64,000 nucleotides of DNA. Source: Flavobacterium ajazii. GTDB lineage: Bacteria > Bacteroidota > Bacteroidia > Flavobacteriales > Flavobacteriaceae. Under the pieces are notes generated by a model. That model was not told the DNA's origin. It did no database searches and was given only the letters and a program-made list of their open reading frames with translations. The stretch covers positions 124,001-188,000 of the forward strand of contig NZ_JAAEHL010000001.1 of the NCBI RefSeq assembly GCF_010614725.1, written 5' to 3'. Numbering within the stretch: position 1 is the stretch's first letter; every line of letters starts with the position of its first letter. Positions 44,180 to 52,206 of this stretch are shown here, in pieces. The position numbers were made by a program, and so were the translations under genes.

Positions 44180-45348
44180 AGAATCTCATCTTACTCTTTT
44201 TACTTTTTGGAAATATCATTGGTAACGCTCAAAATAAAAATATGGAATACGAATACGATCAGGAAAAATTAAACAATACTGGACAACGACACGGTGAATT
44301 GGTCCATACTTCTTTCGATGGAAAGACAGAATACAAACATTTGTACAATGAAGGAAAACTAATTGAAGAAACAAATTACCGTTATTTTCTGGAAGGTAAA
44401 AGAGAATTGGTCGGAAAATATAGAGAAGGAAATCCTTTTGAAGGCTATTTTGTTTACAGAAACTCACTTGAAATTCCGCTGATAGACTATTATGAAAACG
44501 GAATGTTTTCTGCCCGTTACACTTGTTCACTACTGGATTTGATCAATTATGAGGGACAGGAATTTAATTTAAAATTCACTAAAACCACTTATAAAAATGA
44601 TAAACCCCAAAACGGATTGGTACATAAAGAACAATTCCGTTTAGATGACGCAAATCTTTTAGCTTCAGAATATTATAAAGATGGCAAAATTACAAATGTA
44701 GATTTCTGGGTTATGGCAGTAAATTATGCCGAACTGTTTAAGCTTAAGTTTTTGCCAAAAGGTTATACCATTTATAAAGAAAGTTTGCCAAATGTTGAAG
44801 ATGAGGCAATAGACAACAAGTTTAGAAGTGTCACAGTTGAATTTCAGGATTCAAACAACGGAAATATACTTTATGAAGTCGAGAATAAACTGATTACAAA
44901 ATATAGTTTCAGTTATTCAGATGTAACACCAAAAACAGAGCCCTTGGCAGGTTTTTTATCCTATTTTTTCTTCAATGACAATACAGTTTTAAGGTCTCAG
45001 AATTGCAATCTGCAAACCAATAAAGAATTATACAACGAAGCGTATGGTCCTAATGCAAATCTGATTTCGAGAATTTTTTTAATGATGAACAACCAGCCGG
45101 TTCCTTATTTTTCTGATAAAGGAACTAATGATTATTCACTTGTTCTTGAATTAGATAAACGTATTGATACTAATGCAGTTCTGTATCTGGACGAAAAAGG
45201 AAATCCGGTGAGAGGATTTTTGATAGAGAAAGATCAAAATCATAAATATAAATATACACAGTACGAAGATTCTAAAATCATTTCTCAAAAAGTGGGACAG
45301 ACTTTAGAATCAATAAAAGAGTCCATTTTAAAATTAGCAGAACAGTAG
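44176..45348 (+). CDS. Exported MORN/YwqK-like repeat protein
   Basis: The 390-residue protein has a signal peptide (MKNLILLFLLFGNIIGNAQ). The next 150 residues contain MORN-variant repeats as in YwqK-type proteins: TGQRHGELVHTSFDGKTEY, HLYNEGKLIEETNY, GKYREGNPFEGYFVY and IDYYENGMFSARY. The rest is beta-rich without a recognised family. YwqK-like proteins have been proposed as antitoxin or immunity partners, but this rests on annotation rather than experiment. Its start overlaps the preceding stop by ATGA, and the next gene begins 1 bp after its stop. Confidence 0.72.
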   Translation: MKNLILLFLLFGNIIGNAQNKNMEYEYDQEKLNNTGQRHGELVHTSFDGKTEYKHLYNEGKLIEETNYRYFLEGKRELVGKYREGNPFEGYFVYRNSLEIPLIDYYENGMFSARYTCSLLDLINYEGQEFNLKFTKTTYKNDKPQNGLVHKEQFRLDDANLLASEYYKDGKITNVDFWVMAVNYAELFKLKFLPKGYTIYKESLPNVEDEAIDNKFRSVTVEFQDSNNGNILYEVENKLITKYSFSYSDVTPKTEPLAGFLSYFFFNDNTVLRSQNCNLQTNKELYNEAYGPNANLISRIFLMMNNQPVPYFSDKGTNDYSLVLELDKRIDTNAVLYLDEKGNPVRGFLIEKDQNHKYKYTQYEDSKIISQKVGQTLESIKESILKLAEQ

Positions 45349-45349
45349 T

Positions 45350-46510
45350 ATGAAAAAATTTCAACTCAAAATAGAGAAAGAAACAAAAGAATTTGCAGCG
45401 AAACATCCTGCTGAATACAAAGTGATAATAGATAAAATAAGAACGTACAACTACATTGATTACACAGATGATTATTACAAATTTAAACTGGTTACAGATC
45501 AGCTAAAAGAGATTTACTTAAACAAGGCTTTGCAGGATTACCATGTTACAAGAAGTAAAAAACTAAGAATAGAAATTATAGAAATTGCCGATTATTATCT
45601 TGACAGGCAATATGATATAATGATTTCGATGGATAATGAAGAAGCATTTCAAAAGGTTTTAGAATATGCTACTGATTTTTTGAAAGGCGAAAGTTTTTTG
45701 TTTCATCAGGGGATATATGTAAACGGACAATCTCTTTTTGCACTTGTGAAGGCTTATTATAATCCAAAGTTCAAACAAGATGTTGTTGTATTTTTTAATA
45801 CCGCTTTTAAATATGCCAAAACCTATGCAAAAGAAAAAATAGAATATGGCGAAAAAGCAAATAAAGATCCTGATGGTTCAACATTATTAGAACTGGTTCA
45901 GGCGATTTCCTCTTTTAAGGAAGAAGACCGGGAGCAATTTGCTGATCTGGTTTTTGAAATTTATAAGTTCAGCAGTAAAGAGAAAAGAAGTTATGAAACA
46001 AATCAGACTTCCGGTTTTATTGCAATTCAGTTAACATATTTTCAAACAGTATTTGATATCAGTGTTATAAATAATGCTATTACAAAGACTGGTAAGTATT
46101 ATCAGGAAAATGTCTTTGTGAAACAAACTTTATATGCAAAATGGTTTTTAGAAAAAAATACTGAGGAGCCATTATTATATCTGCAAGATATAGAAAAAAA
46201 CAGCAATCCTATATTCGCTGTTTTTGCTTTAACCGATTTAGGATGCAAAGAGGCTTTACCCTTATTTATCGAAAAACAGAAAGAAAACCAAAATCCTGTA
46301 ATTGGAGAGATTTATGAGGAAGCAATCCAAAGACTGCAGAATAATTTTGTTCCTGAGAATCAAACCGAAAGAATGATCTGGCTTAACGGAAATTTAACTC
46401 CAACACAAAGAGCGCTTGGAGCAGAGAATGATAATGTTTTTGTAAAACGGGCAAGACAAAAACAGGCAGTTGAGGAGGTTGTTTATGAAACTGATGATGA
46501 TAACTTGTAA
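45350..46510 (+). CDS. Hypothetical alpha-solenoid (HEAT-like) protein
   Basis: The 386-residue protein has no signal peptide and is almost wholly helical. Residues 100-340 show helix pairs of HEAT/ARM type, such as DREQFADLVFEIYKFSSKEKRS and PIFAVFALTDLGCKEALPLFIEKQ. The C-terminus is acidic (YETDDDNL). It begins 1 bp after the preceding stop and ends the four-gene run started at 42609. A cytoplasmic scaffold role would fit. I know no family for it. Confidence 0.7.
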   Translation: MKKFQLKIEKETKEFAAKHPAEYKVIIDKIRTYNYIDYTDDYYKFKLVTDQLKEIYLNKALQDYHVTRSKKLRIEIIEIADYYLDRQYDIMISMDNEEAFQKVLEYATDFLKGESFLFHQGIYVNGQSLFALVKAYYNPKFKQDVVVFFNTAFKYAKTYAKEKIEYGEKANKDPDGSTLLELVQAISSFKEEDREQFADLVFEIYKFSSKEKRSYETNQTSGFIAIQLTYFQTVFDISVINNAITKTGKYYQENVFVKQTLYAKWFLEKNTEEPLLYLQDIEKNSNPIFAVFALTDLGCKEALPLFIEKQKENQNPVIGEIYEEAIQRLQNNFVPENQTERMIWLNGNLTPTQRALGAENDNVFVKRARQKQAVEEVVYETDDDNL

Positions 46511-46635
46511 AAAAAATAGAATTTTAGAGGCTATCGAAACTATATAATAAAATAATACAGAGTAATTCGAGATAAAAATATTTTAAAGGCAATACGAGTT
46601 AAATGATTTTTTAAAATTTAAATGAATGAAATTTT

Positions 46636-47097
46636 ATGAGCGAATTGCTTATAGTTAAACAAATAGAAAAGACATTATTAGAGATTGTGTCCCATGAAGA
46701 CAACCCAACAATCATTTTTGTTTACATTGATACTTCTATTGATGAAAAGATGGAAACAGTCCCTTTTCTGAATATTTATGGCAGTTTGATTTTCGACAAT
46801 GGAAACTTTGAAGAAGCTTTAAAAAAGGCAGTTTATAATTGTGATAGTGGTTATATAGAAGATGTGTTAGAAGAGATTGATTCAAGTAGTTTTGAGATTA
46901 ATCTTTCAGCGTTCTATCCTAATTGGCCTGAAAAACTTGAATTTGGAGACCATAAGGTAATAAACATTATTAATTCTGTTATTGATAAAAATCAGGAGAA
47001 GTTTAATTTAGTTGAAAAATTATATTTTGCTTATGTAGATAATTTTCATTTTGTAAAAATCATTGATAAACCAATACATAAAAATAAATTGTACTAA
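46636..47097 (+). CDS. Hypothetical cytoplasmic protein, 153 residues
   Basis: No family was recognised. The protein is acidic, lacks a signal peptide, and mixes strands and helices (TIIFVYIDTSIDEKM, FLNIYGSLIFDNGNFEEALKKA). The size and acidity resemble immunity-type proteins, but nothing more specific can be said. It has about 125 bp of AT-rich sequence before it and is followed within 50 bp by the membrane-TPR gene, so it may be transcribed with the latter. No shared box was found upstream. Confidence 0.62.
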   Translation: MSELLIVKQIEKTLLEIVSHEDNPTIIFVYIDTSIDEKMETVPFLNIYGSLIFDNGNFEEALKKAVYNCDSGYIEDVLEEIDSSSFEINLSAFYPNWPEKLEFGDHKVINIINSVIDKNQEKFNLVEKLYFAYVDNFHFVKIIDKPIHKNKLY

Positions 47098-47142
47098 ACA
47101 GTAGCAATTTCTTTAGATATTTTTTTCGAAAATAAATAAACG

Positions 47143-49053
47143 ATGAAAAATTACAGTTCTTATAAAAAAACAGAAGAAGTTTATTTTGGCGGTGACCTTG
47201 CTTTTCCGGTAGCAGTAATAGTATTTGCAGCTTGTATTACTTACGGATTGCTCTATTTTTTTGGTGTTGCAATTGGTGTCATTTTTAATGTGATTATTTC
47301 CTGGTGTGCCTATTTTTACTTGTATTATTTTGGAAAATCAAGTACAGCCATAACTTTTGATTTTTTAATAGGTGTTGTCCTTATTTCGGGTTTATTTTTA
47401 TTTGTTGATTATGGTGTTTACACATTGGTTGTTTACCAAAAAACAGGTGTGTTCAATAAACTTTATTTTCAGTTATGGCTTTCTGTTTTGGTAGGGATTC
47501 CCTTTCTGTATTACGCTTTTCTATATGGCCGTTATTATATCGAAGAGAAATCAATGGCAGATAATTATTTAAAAGTTTCATTAAAAATTCATCATGACAG
47601 GGAACTGCTTACATATATAGACGTTATTCAGTTTGCTAATACTTCGAAGCGTACAATGTCTGACATTAAGCTAGAAAAACCTCTTTGTTTTTATTCAGAA
47701 AAGGAACTGAACAAAATGAATGAAAGTGACAGGATTTATTATTTAGAAAAAGATATTTTTAGCAGTATGATTCACATGCCATTTAATACAGATTTTCTTT
47801 TTATGTCCTGGTATTCTATTATCGAAGATAAATATTATGATCTCGAATTGCCTTTTCCTTTTGATAAACTGGTTATTGAACAGGAAAAATATCCTACCAA
47901 TGTTTCGGCTGTTTTAAGAGGTAAGAAAACCAAAAGACTCAATCTGCATATTCTTGCCAATGGCGGAATTCGTCTTTTTAATGAGGATATTATTTTAATA
48001 GATCTTCCTTCCGGTATTCCAAATGATGTTACAGAAGAATTTCGAAATGAAAAAATAAAATTACATCGTAATTCACATGAATATTATAATGATCCGGTCG
48101 TTTTTTCGGGGTTGATAGAAAAAATTAAATCCTCTAATGGAATTGAAGAGCGATTTTTAATACAAAACAAAAAGATTTCCTGGAACATTAATATATCAGG
48201 ACTTAAAGGAAATAATTATCTGGATGTTTTTGATGTTGCGTTTAATGAATATAAAAGTGAGTTAGTTGAATTGGAAATTACGGCATTGAGATTCCTGCCT
48301 AAAAAACTTGGAATTGTGTACAGGGGAAATTATTTGTACAATTGGCTGATGTTACACATTAATACCCGGAAATTATATCATTCCATATTACAATTAGCAG
48401 ACAGAGATGAAGAAACTTCAGTAAAGTTTGACCTTGTTTTTGAAAACTTATCCAAAACAGATTTGAAATTCAGAATTCAGGTCAACGATAAATCCTTATT
48501 ATTTAACGACTGGAAGATTGAAATTAAAAAGGACCGAAAACAAGATATGGAAGATCATTTGCTCGATATAGACGAAGATCAACAAAAAAGAACTCTGTAC
48601 AAAGAGGGCTGGGACCTGGTATTTGATAAAAAGTATGATCTGGCACAGGAAAAATGTAATACCATTAAAACGATAGATCCAAAGTATGGTTTTGCTTATT
48701 TTTTGGAAGTCAGAATATTATGGTACAAGGAAGGATTTGAAGCCTGTTTTGCCAAAAAAGATTATTTTATAGCTAAGACGCAACATGAGCCGGCTGCACT
48801 GGCACATATGTACAACAATTACGGCTGTTTATATGACCAGCAGTCCCGTTATGATGAATCCCTGTCTTATTTTGAAAAGGCTATTCTGAGTAACCCGAAA
48901 GACGGAATGTATGTCTGTAATCTGGCTGAAATATATTGCAAACTCAATAATCCCAAAAAGGCACTGCAGGCAGCAGAAAAATCTAAGGAATTAGGGCATG
49001 AATCATCAACTTTAAATGCGATTTTAGAAAGTAAAGGCATTCACTATTTATGA
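47143..49053 (+). CDS. Polytopic membrane protein with C-terminal TPRs
   Basis: The 636-residue protein starts with about 15 charged residues, then four or five transmembrane helices up to residue 140. A soluble region (about 140-480) includes MPFNTDFLFMSWYSIIEDKYY and LNLHILANGGIRLFNEDI. TPR repeats lie near 515-630 (NYGCLYDQQSRYDESLSYFEKAI, ICNLAEIYCKLNNPKKALQAA in form). The N-terminal 330 residues are homologous to the 49212 protein. The layout of N-terminal helices followed by a soluble domain recalls TssN of Bacteroidota type VI secretion, but no other Tss gene is in the window, so this is only a hypothesis. Its last codons form one arm of an inverted repeat with the next promoter box. 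Confidence 0.72.
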   Translation: MKNYSSYKKTEEVYFGGDLAFPVAVIVFAACITYGLLYFFGVAIGVIFNVIISWCAYFYLYYFGKSSTAITFDFLIGVVLISGLFLFVDYGVYTLVVYQKTGVFNKLYFQLWLSVLVGIPFLYYAFLYGRYYIEEKSMADNYLKVSLKIHHDRELLTYIDVIQFANTSKRTMSDIKLEKPLCFYSEKELNKMNESDRIYYLEKDIFSSMIHMPFNTDFLFMSWYSIIEDKYYDLELPFPFDKLVIEQEKYPTNVSAVLRGKKTKRLNLHILANGGIRLFNEDIILIDLPSGIPNDVTEEFRNEKIKLHRNSHEYYNDPVVFSGLIEKIKSSNGIEERFLIQNKKISWNINISGLKGNNYLDVFDVAFNEYKSELVELEITALRFLPKKLGIVYRGNYLYNWLMLHINTRKLYHSILQLADRDEETSVKFDLVFENLSKTDLKFRIQVNDKSLLFNDWKIEIKKDRKQDMEDHLLDIDEDQQKRTLYKEGWDLVFDKKYDLAQEKCNTIKTIDPKYGFAYFLEVRILWYKEGFEACFAKKDYFIAKTQHEPAALAHMYNNYGCLYDQQSRYDESLSYFEKAILSNPKDGMYVCNLAEIYCKLNNPKKALQAAEKSKELGHESSTLNAILESKGIHYL

Positions 49054-49075
49054 GAAAAATCACCATAAATAGTGA
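49041..49075. repeat. Inverted repeat containing the shared box
   Basis: The arms TCACTATTTATG (49041-49052) and CATAAATAGTGA (49064-49075) pair perfectly. The left arm encodes the end of the 636-residue protein, and the right arm is the core of the shared promoter box. Confidence 0.7.
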
Positions 49076-49105
49076 TTCCCGGAAAAATCAATAACAATAC
49101 ATTTG
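49055..49105 (+). promoter_or_regulatory. Shared-box promoter 2 of the uncharacterised cluster
   Basis: Box AAATCACCATAAATAGTGA (49057-49075), 22 bp, then -7 element TACATTTG (49098-49105). The expected transcript covers the 28-codon ORF and the 49212 gene. Confidence 0.75.
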
Positions 49106-49122
49106 ATTTCAAATATAAAAAT

Positions 49123-49209
49123 ATGATGAAGCCAGAAATAGCCTTTAAAACCGGAATGTCTCTTAAGAATACCCGAAATGACTATACGATCAACCTCCTG
49201 ATTAAATAG
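49123..49209 (+). CDS. Small ORF, 28 residues, coupled to the 49212 gene
   Basis: ATG ATG at 49123 opens MMKPEIAFKTGMSLKNTRND and then eight more residues to TAG at 49207-49209. It starts about 11 nt after the predicted transcription start, and the next gene's ATG begins 2 bp after its stop. A basic peptide of this size could be a translated leader that couples ribosomes to the membrane protein, or a small functional protein. Chance occurrence cannot be excluded for so short an ORF. Confidence 0.42.
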   Translation: MMKPEIAFKTGMSLKNTRNDYTINLLIK

Positions 49210-49211
49210 TG

Positions 49212-50177
49212 ATGAAAAGATATAAGATGTATAAAAAAGCTGAGCCTGTCTGTTTGAATTTTGAGGAATTACTAAGCAGTATTATTTTACCGTTGGTGAT
49301 AGTATCTTATGTTTCTTATCCTGTCATGTATTTTTTTGGAATTATGATCACAGTGTTTTTTAATGGAGTTATGACTTTCATGACTATTCATTTTCATAAA
49401 GGGCTGAAGAAATTCATTCCAATTTTAAATGTAAACAGTGAAGAAGCAGGTTTAAAACCGGCTTGTTATCGAATATTTTCTTTCTTGCTCATATTTACCG
49501 TTTTATTGATTGCCGATTTCGGGTTTTATTTATTGGTTTTATATCAGAAAAAAAACGAATTCAGCCTTTTCCTCTTTTGTTCATGGCTGTTCATTTTGTT
49601 TGGGTTACCGATGGTTTATTACACTTTTAAATCAGGGCAGTATTATTATAAAAAGAAACAGCAGGATTTGGAGTTTATGAATATTATTCTGGCTATTAAT
49701 CATGATATGGATCTTTTTCTGGCAGTAGATAATATTCAGTTTGTAAATACAGTGAACAGAAATTCTTCTGATATCAAAATCAAAAATAACATACGATATT
49801 ATTCTCATAAAGAATTTATTAGCACAAAAACAAAAAACAGGCAGTATTATGCCAGTAAAGAAGGTTTTAGGGAGCTGGTGCAGATTCCTTTAAACACAGA
49901 CACCGTTTTATTGTCATGGTTTTCGTATATCGAAAACAAATATTATGCTATCGAAATTCCCTTTCCTCTAAAGGATTTGATGACAGAGCCTGAAAATTCA
50001 CCAATTGATAAATTCAAAGTATTCCGAAAGGAAACTAAAATTTTATACCTGCATTTGTATCTCAATGGAGGGGTAAAGTTCTTTTATAAGGATATGATAG
50101 TGATAGATTGCCCGGACAATGCAGAAAGAGTTATTAGTGAAGAAGATAAAAAAATGAAATTCGGAATGACAAATTAA
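49212..50177 (+). CDS. Polytopic membrane protein, paralogue of the 47143 N-terminal part
   Basis: The start is placed at ATG 49212; a GTG one codon earlier overlaps the preceding stop. The 321-residue protein matches the first half of the 47143 product: MYKKAEPVCLNFEE against YKKTEEVYFGGDL, four or five transmembrane helices to about residue 150, then VQIPLNTDTVLLSWFSYIENKYYAIEIPFPLKDL and LYLHLYLNGGVKFFYKDMIVID. It lacks the later soluble region and TPRs. The pair therefore arose by duplication, with one member shortened or the other extended. A role in a membrane complex is likely. A TssN relationship is possible but untested. Confidence 0.72.
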   Translation: MKRYKMYKKAEPVCLNFEELLSSIILPLVIVSYVSYPVMYFFGIMITVFFNGVMTFMTIHFHKGLKKFIPILNVNSEEAGLKPACYRIFSFLLIFTVLLIADFGFYLLVLYQKKNEFSLFLFCSWLFILFGLPMVYYTFKSGQYYYKKKQQDLEFMNIILAINHDMDLFLAVDNIQFVNTVNRNSSDIKIKNNIRYYSHKEFISTKTKNRQYYASKEGFRELVQIPLNTDTVLLSWFSYIENKYYAIEIPFPLKDLMTEPENSPIDKFKVFRKETKILYLHLYLNGGVKFFYKDMIVIDCPDNAERVISEEDKKMKFGMTN

Positions 50178-50270
50178 AACAGCTAAACATTTACAAGGAA
50201 TGACTAATTAAGAAATAAGCAATTGAATGATGAGGTGTCAGATGAAGTAAATTTCATGTTTTTCAAAATA

Positions 50271-50321
50271 CAAAATCATTATTTATAGTGACTACTGGTA
50301 AAAATCTCAGAATTAGATTTG
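50271..50321 (+). promoter_or_regulatory. Shared-box promoter 3 of the uncharacterised cluster
   Basis: Box AAATCATTATTTATAGTGA (50273-50291), identical to copy 1, 22 bp, then -7 element TAGATTTG (50314-50321), upstream of the 50359 gene. Confidence 0.75.
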
Positions 50322-50358
50322 TATTATAAAGTTTTAATTAATAATAAAAATGTAAATC

Positions 50359-50751
50359 ATGGGATTAGCAGAAAAACGTTTAGCAGAAGCCATTAAAGTT
50401 GAAAAACTACCTGAATTTGAAGCAAAACTGAAAGATAAGGCAGGATACGATATCAAAGTAGATATCGACTGGAATACTTTTACAGCTTTTAATCAATATC
50501 CGCTTGAAAGATTGGATATTGTTTTTGATGATCTGGAATCATTTGTAAAAAAGATTTGTGCAGACGATTTAGGAAAAGAAGCTTTAAAAGATAAACTTAC
50601 TACTATCCATTTAACTAATACCGAGCATAATGATGAGGTAAAAATGGAGTTAAAAGATAATACTTTGTTTTTGACACATCAGCTTGTTCAGGCTTCTTTT
50701 AGTTCACAAACCGATTCACAAATAGCATCATACGTAGAAAGCCAATTGTAA
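50359..50751 (+). CDS. Hypothetical protein, 130 residues, shares a domain with the next gene
   Basis: The protein has no signal peptide or membrane segment. Residues of about 60-130 (DDLGKEALKDKLTTIHLTN ... TLFLTHQLVQASF ... QIASYVESQL) are similar in sequence order to the C-terminal part of the 50751 product. The N-terminal 35 residues are charged and helical. Its stop overlaps the next ATG (TAATG), so the two are translationally coupled and may form a complex. No family was recognised. Confidence 0.7.
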   Translation: MGLAEKRLAEAIKVEKLPEFEAKLKDKAGYDIKVDIDWNTFTAFNQYPLERLDIVFDDLESFVKKICADDLGKEALKDKLTTIHLTNTEHNDEVKMELKDNTLFLTHQLVQASFSSQTDSQIASYVESQL

Positions 50752-51413
50752 TGATTGAATCCTACAAAAAAAATCTGCTTATAGATTTTACAGGCTGGTT
50801 TATAAAACTGGCTGATTTTGCAGAAAAAGCAGAAGATAATTCCAGTTTGCCAAAACTGGAATTACTGCTTCATACAGGAAATGTAATCCGGGGCTGTATT
50901 ATCGGATACGACAGAACCAGGCAGGAAAAACTCCTGATGGTTTTAGAAACTTCTGATTTGGATGTAAAATCAAGAATTACATTGGTTCCGGGCATGCAGG
51001 TAGCCGCGATAACTTTTAGTGATGCAGATAAAGCTATTATGAATCTTGAAACTCCTTCAAAAATAAGTATTCTGGAATTAAAGCGCAGTGCTAAAATAAT
51101 TGAAGAAGATTTGGAAAAAAGTACTGCGTCTAAAATCAGCCTGGTTTTGGATACAGACAATTATCCGGAAGAAAACAGAAAGCTTGTTTTGGAAACGATT
51201 AAATTTTTGCCATCAATTTTTGAATCGTTAACTGAAGACGAATTAGGAAAAAAAGCTATCCTTGAAAATATAAAAAATATTAAAATTTCAATTGCCGAAA
51301 CTGATTCAACAGTTTTAGAAGATAAAGAGCTTCATATTAAAATAAGCTCGGGTTATAAGTTTCCACACAAAGAAAAGGAAAGAATCAAAAGAGAGATTGA
51401 GAGTGTTTTGTAG
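50751..51413 (+). CDS. Hypothetical protein, probable Sm-like barrel plus shared C-terminal domain
   Basis: The 220-residue protein has an N-terminal segment (about 30-105) with the strand pattern of a small Sm-like beta-barrel: LELLLHTGNVIRGCIIGYD, then EKLLMVLETSD and ITLVPGMQVAAITF. The C-terminal 100 residues (NYPEENRKLVLETIKFLPS ... DELGKKAILENIKNIKIS ... IKREIESVL) resemble the 50359 protein. It closes the cluster and is followed by a strong terminator. The barrel assignment is a fold guess from sequence pattern. Confidence 0.68.
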   Translation: MIESYKKNLLIDFTGWFIKLADFAEKAEDNSSLPKLELLLHTGNVIRGCIIGYDRTRQEKLLMVLETSDLDVKSRITLVPGMQVAAITFSDADKAIMNLETPSKISILELKRSAKIIEEDLEKSTASKISLVLDTDNYPEENRKLVLETIKFLPSIFESLTEDELGKKAILENIKNIKISIAETDSTVLEDKELHIKISSGYKFPHKEKERIKREIESVL

Positions 51414-51434
51414 TTTTTTTACAATTTAGTAAAG

Positions 51435-51477
51435 AAAGGTAATTCTGAAAATATATCTTCAGAATTGCCTTTTGTTT
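51435..51477. terminator. Terminator at the end of the uncharacterised cluster
   Basis: A 15-bp stem (51435-51449 and 51458-51472, one wobble pair) and a T-rich tail, between this cluster and the convergent response-regulator gene. Confidence 0.9.
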
Positions 51478-51545
51478 TTATGAGTGTTTTTAGATGTTAA
51501 AATAATACAGCTTTCTTTGGTGTATTAGAAGTGTATTATCAAATA

Positions 51546-52190
51546 TCAGTCAACTAATCCATTTTCTACAGCATATTTTACAAGACCAGCTGTATTTTTA
51601 GCATTTAGCTTTGATAGCAAATTGCGTCGGTGTGTATTTACCGTATTTAAACTAATAAAAGTTTTCTCTGCAATTTCAGCGGTATTGTATTCCTGGGCAA
51701 TTAAAACCAATATTTCTTTTTCGCGGGAACTTAATTCTGTTAAATTCGAAATTTGTTTCTCTATTTTTTGACTGTTATTAAGATATTGTTCTTCAACTTC
51801 TTCAGAAAAATAGTTACTGCCTTCTGCAACACTGTAAATTGCTTCTAATAATTCGGCTTTTTCGGCATTTTTCAAGAGGTATCCGTTAACTCCAATTCTG
51901 ATTAGTCTCGAAATTATTTTTGCATTGCTATGTGTGCTGACAATTATAATTTTAATAAATGGATATTCTTTTTTTAATAATTTACTCAGCTCAATCCCAT
52001 CCATCTCAGGCATGCTGATGTCCAGAAGTATTATGTCTGCCTTTTGAATTTTTAAAATATTCAAAACCTCAATACCATTTACTGCTTTTCCAATTATTTT
52101 TATTCCGGATTCATTTTCAATCAGTGAAACAATTCCCTGAAGAAACATAGTGTGGTCATCGGCAATAATAAGTTTTAATTTTTCCATCAA
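51546..52190 (-). CDS. Response regulator, NarL/LuxR type
   Basis: The 214-residue protein has a receiver domain (about 5-120) with acidic pocket DDH at 11-13, phospho-acceptor Asp57 in IILLDISMPEMDG, and lysine in LLKNAEKAELLEAI. The LuxR-type helix-turn-helix is at about 148-210 (LTELSSREKEILVLIAQEY ... ISLNTVNTHRRNLLSKL). It starts 16 bp after the histidine kinase gene, which is surely its partner. Either of two adjacent ATG codons could be used. The target genes are unknown. Confidence 0.95.
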   Translation of the reverse strand: MMEKLKLIIADDHTMFLQGIVSLIENESGIKIIGKAVNGIEVLNILKIQKADIILLDISMPEMDGIELSKLLKKEYPFIKIIIVSTHSNAKIISRLIRIGVNGYLLKNAEKAELLEAIYSVAEGSNYFSEEVEEQYLNNSQKIEKQISNLTELSSREKEILVLIAQEYNTAEIAEKTFISLNTVNTHRRNLLSKLNAKNTAGLVKYAVENGLVD

Positions 52191-52206
52191 TCAGATATAA
52201 TTTTGG

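Noticed and set aside
47143..50177. Calling the membrane pair TssN of a type VI secretion system
   Set aside because: The layout is reminiscent, but no TssB, TssC, Hcp, VgrG or ClpV gene is in the window and no profile search could be run. It is kept as a hypothesis only.
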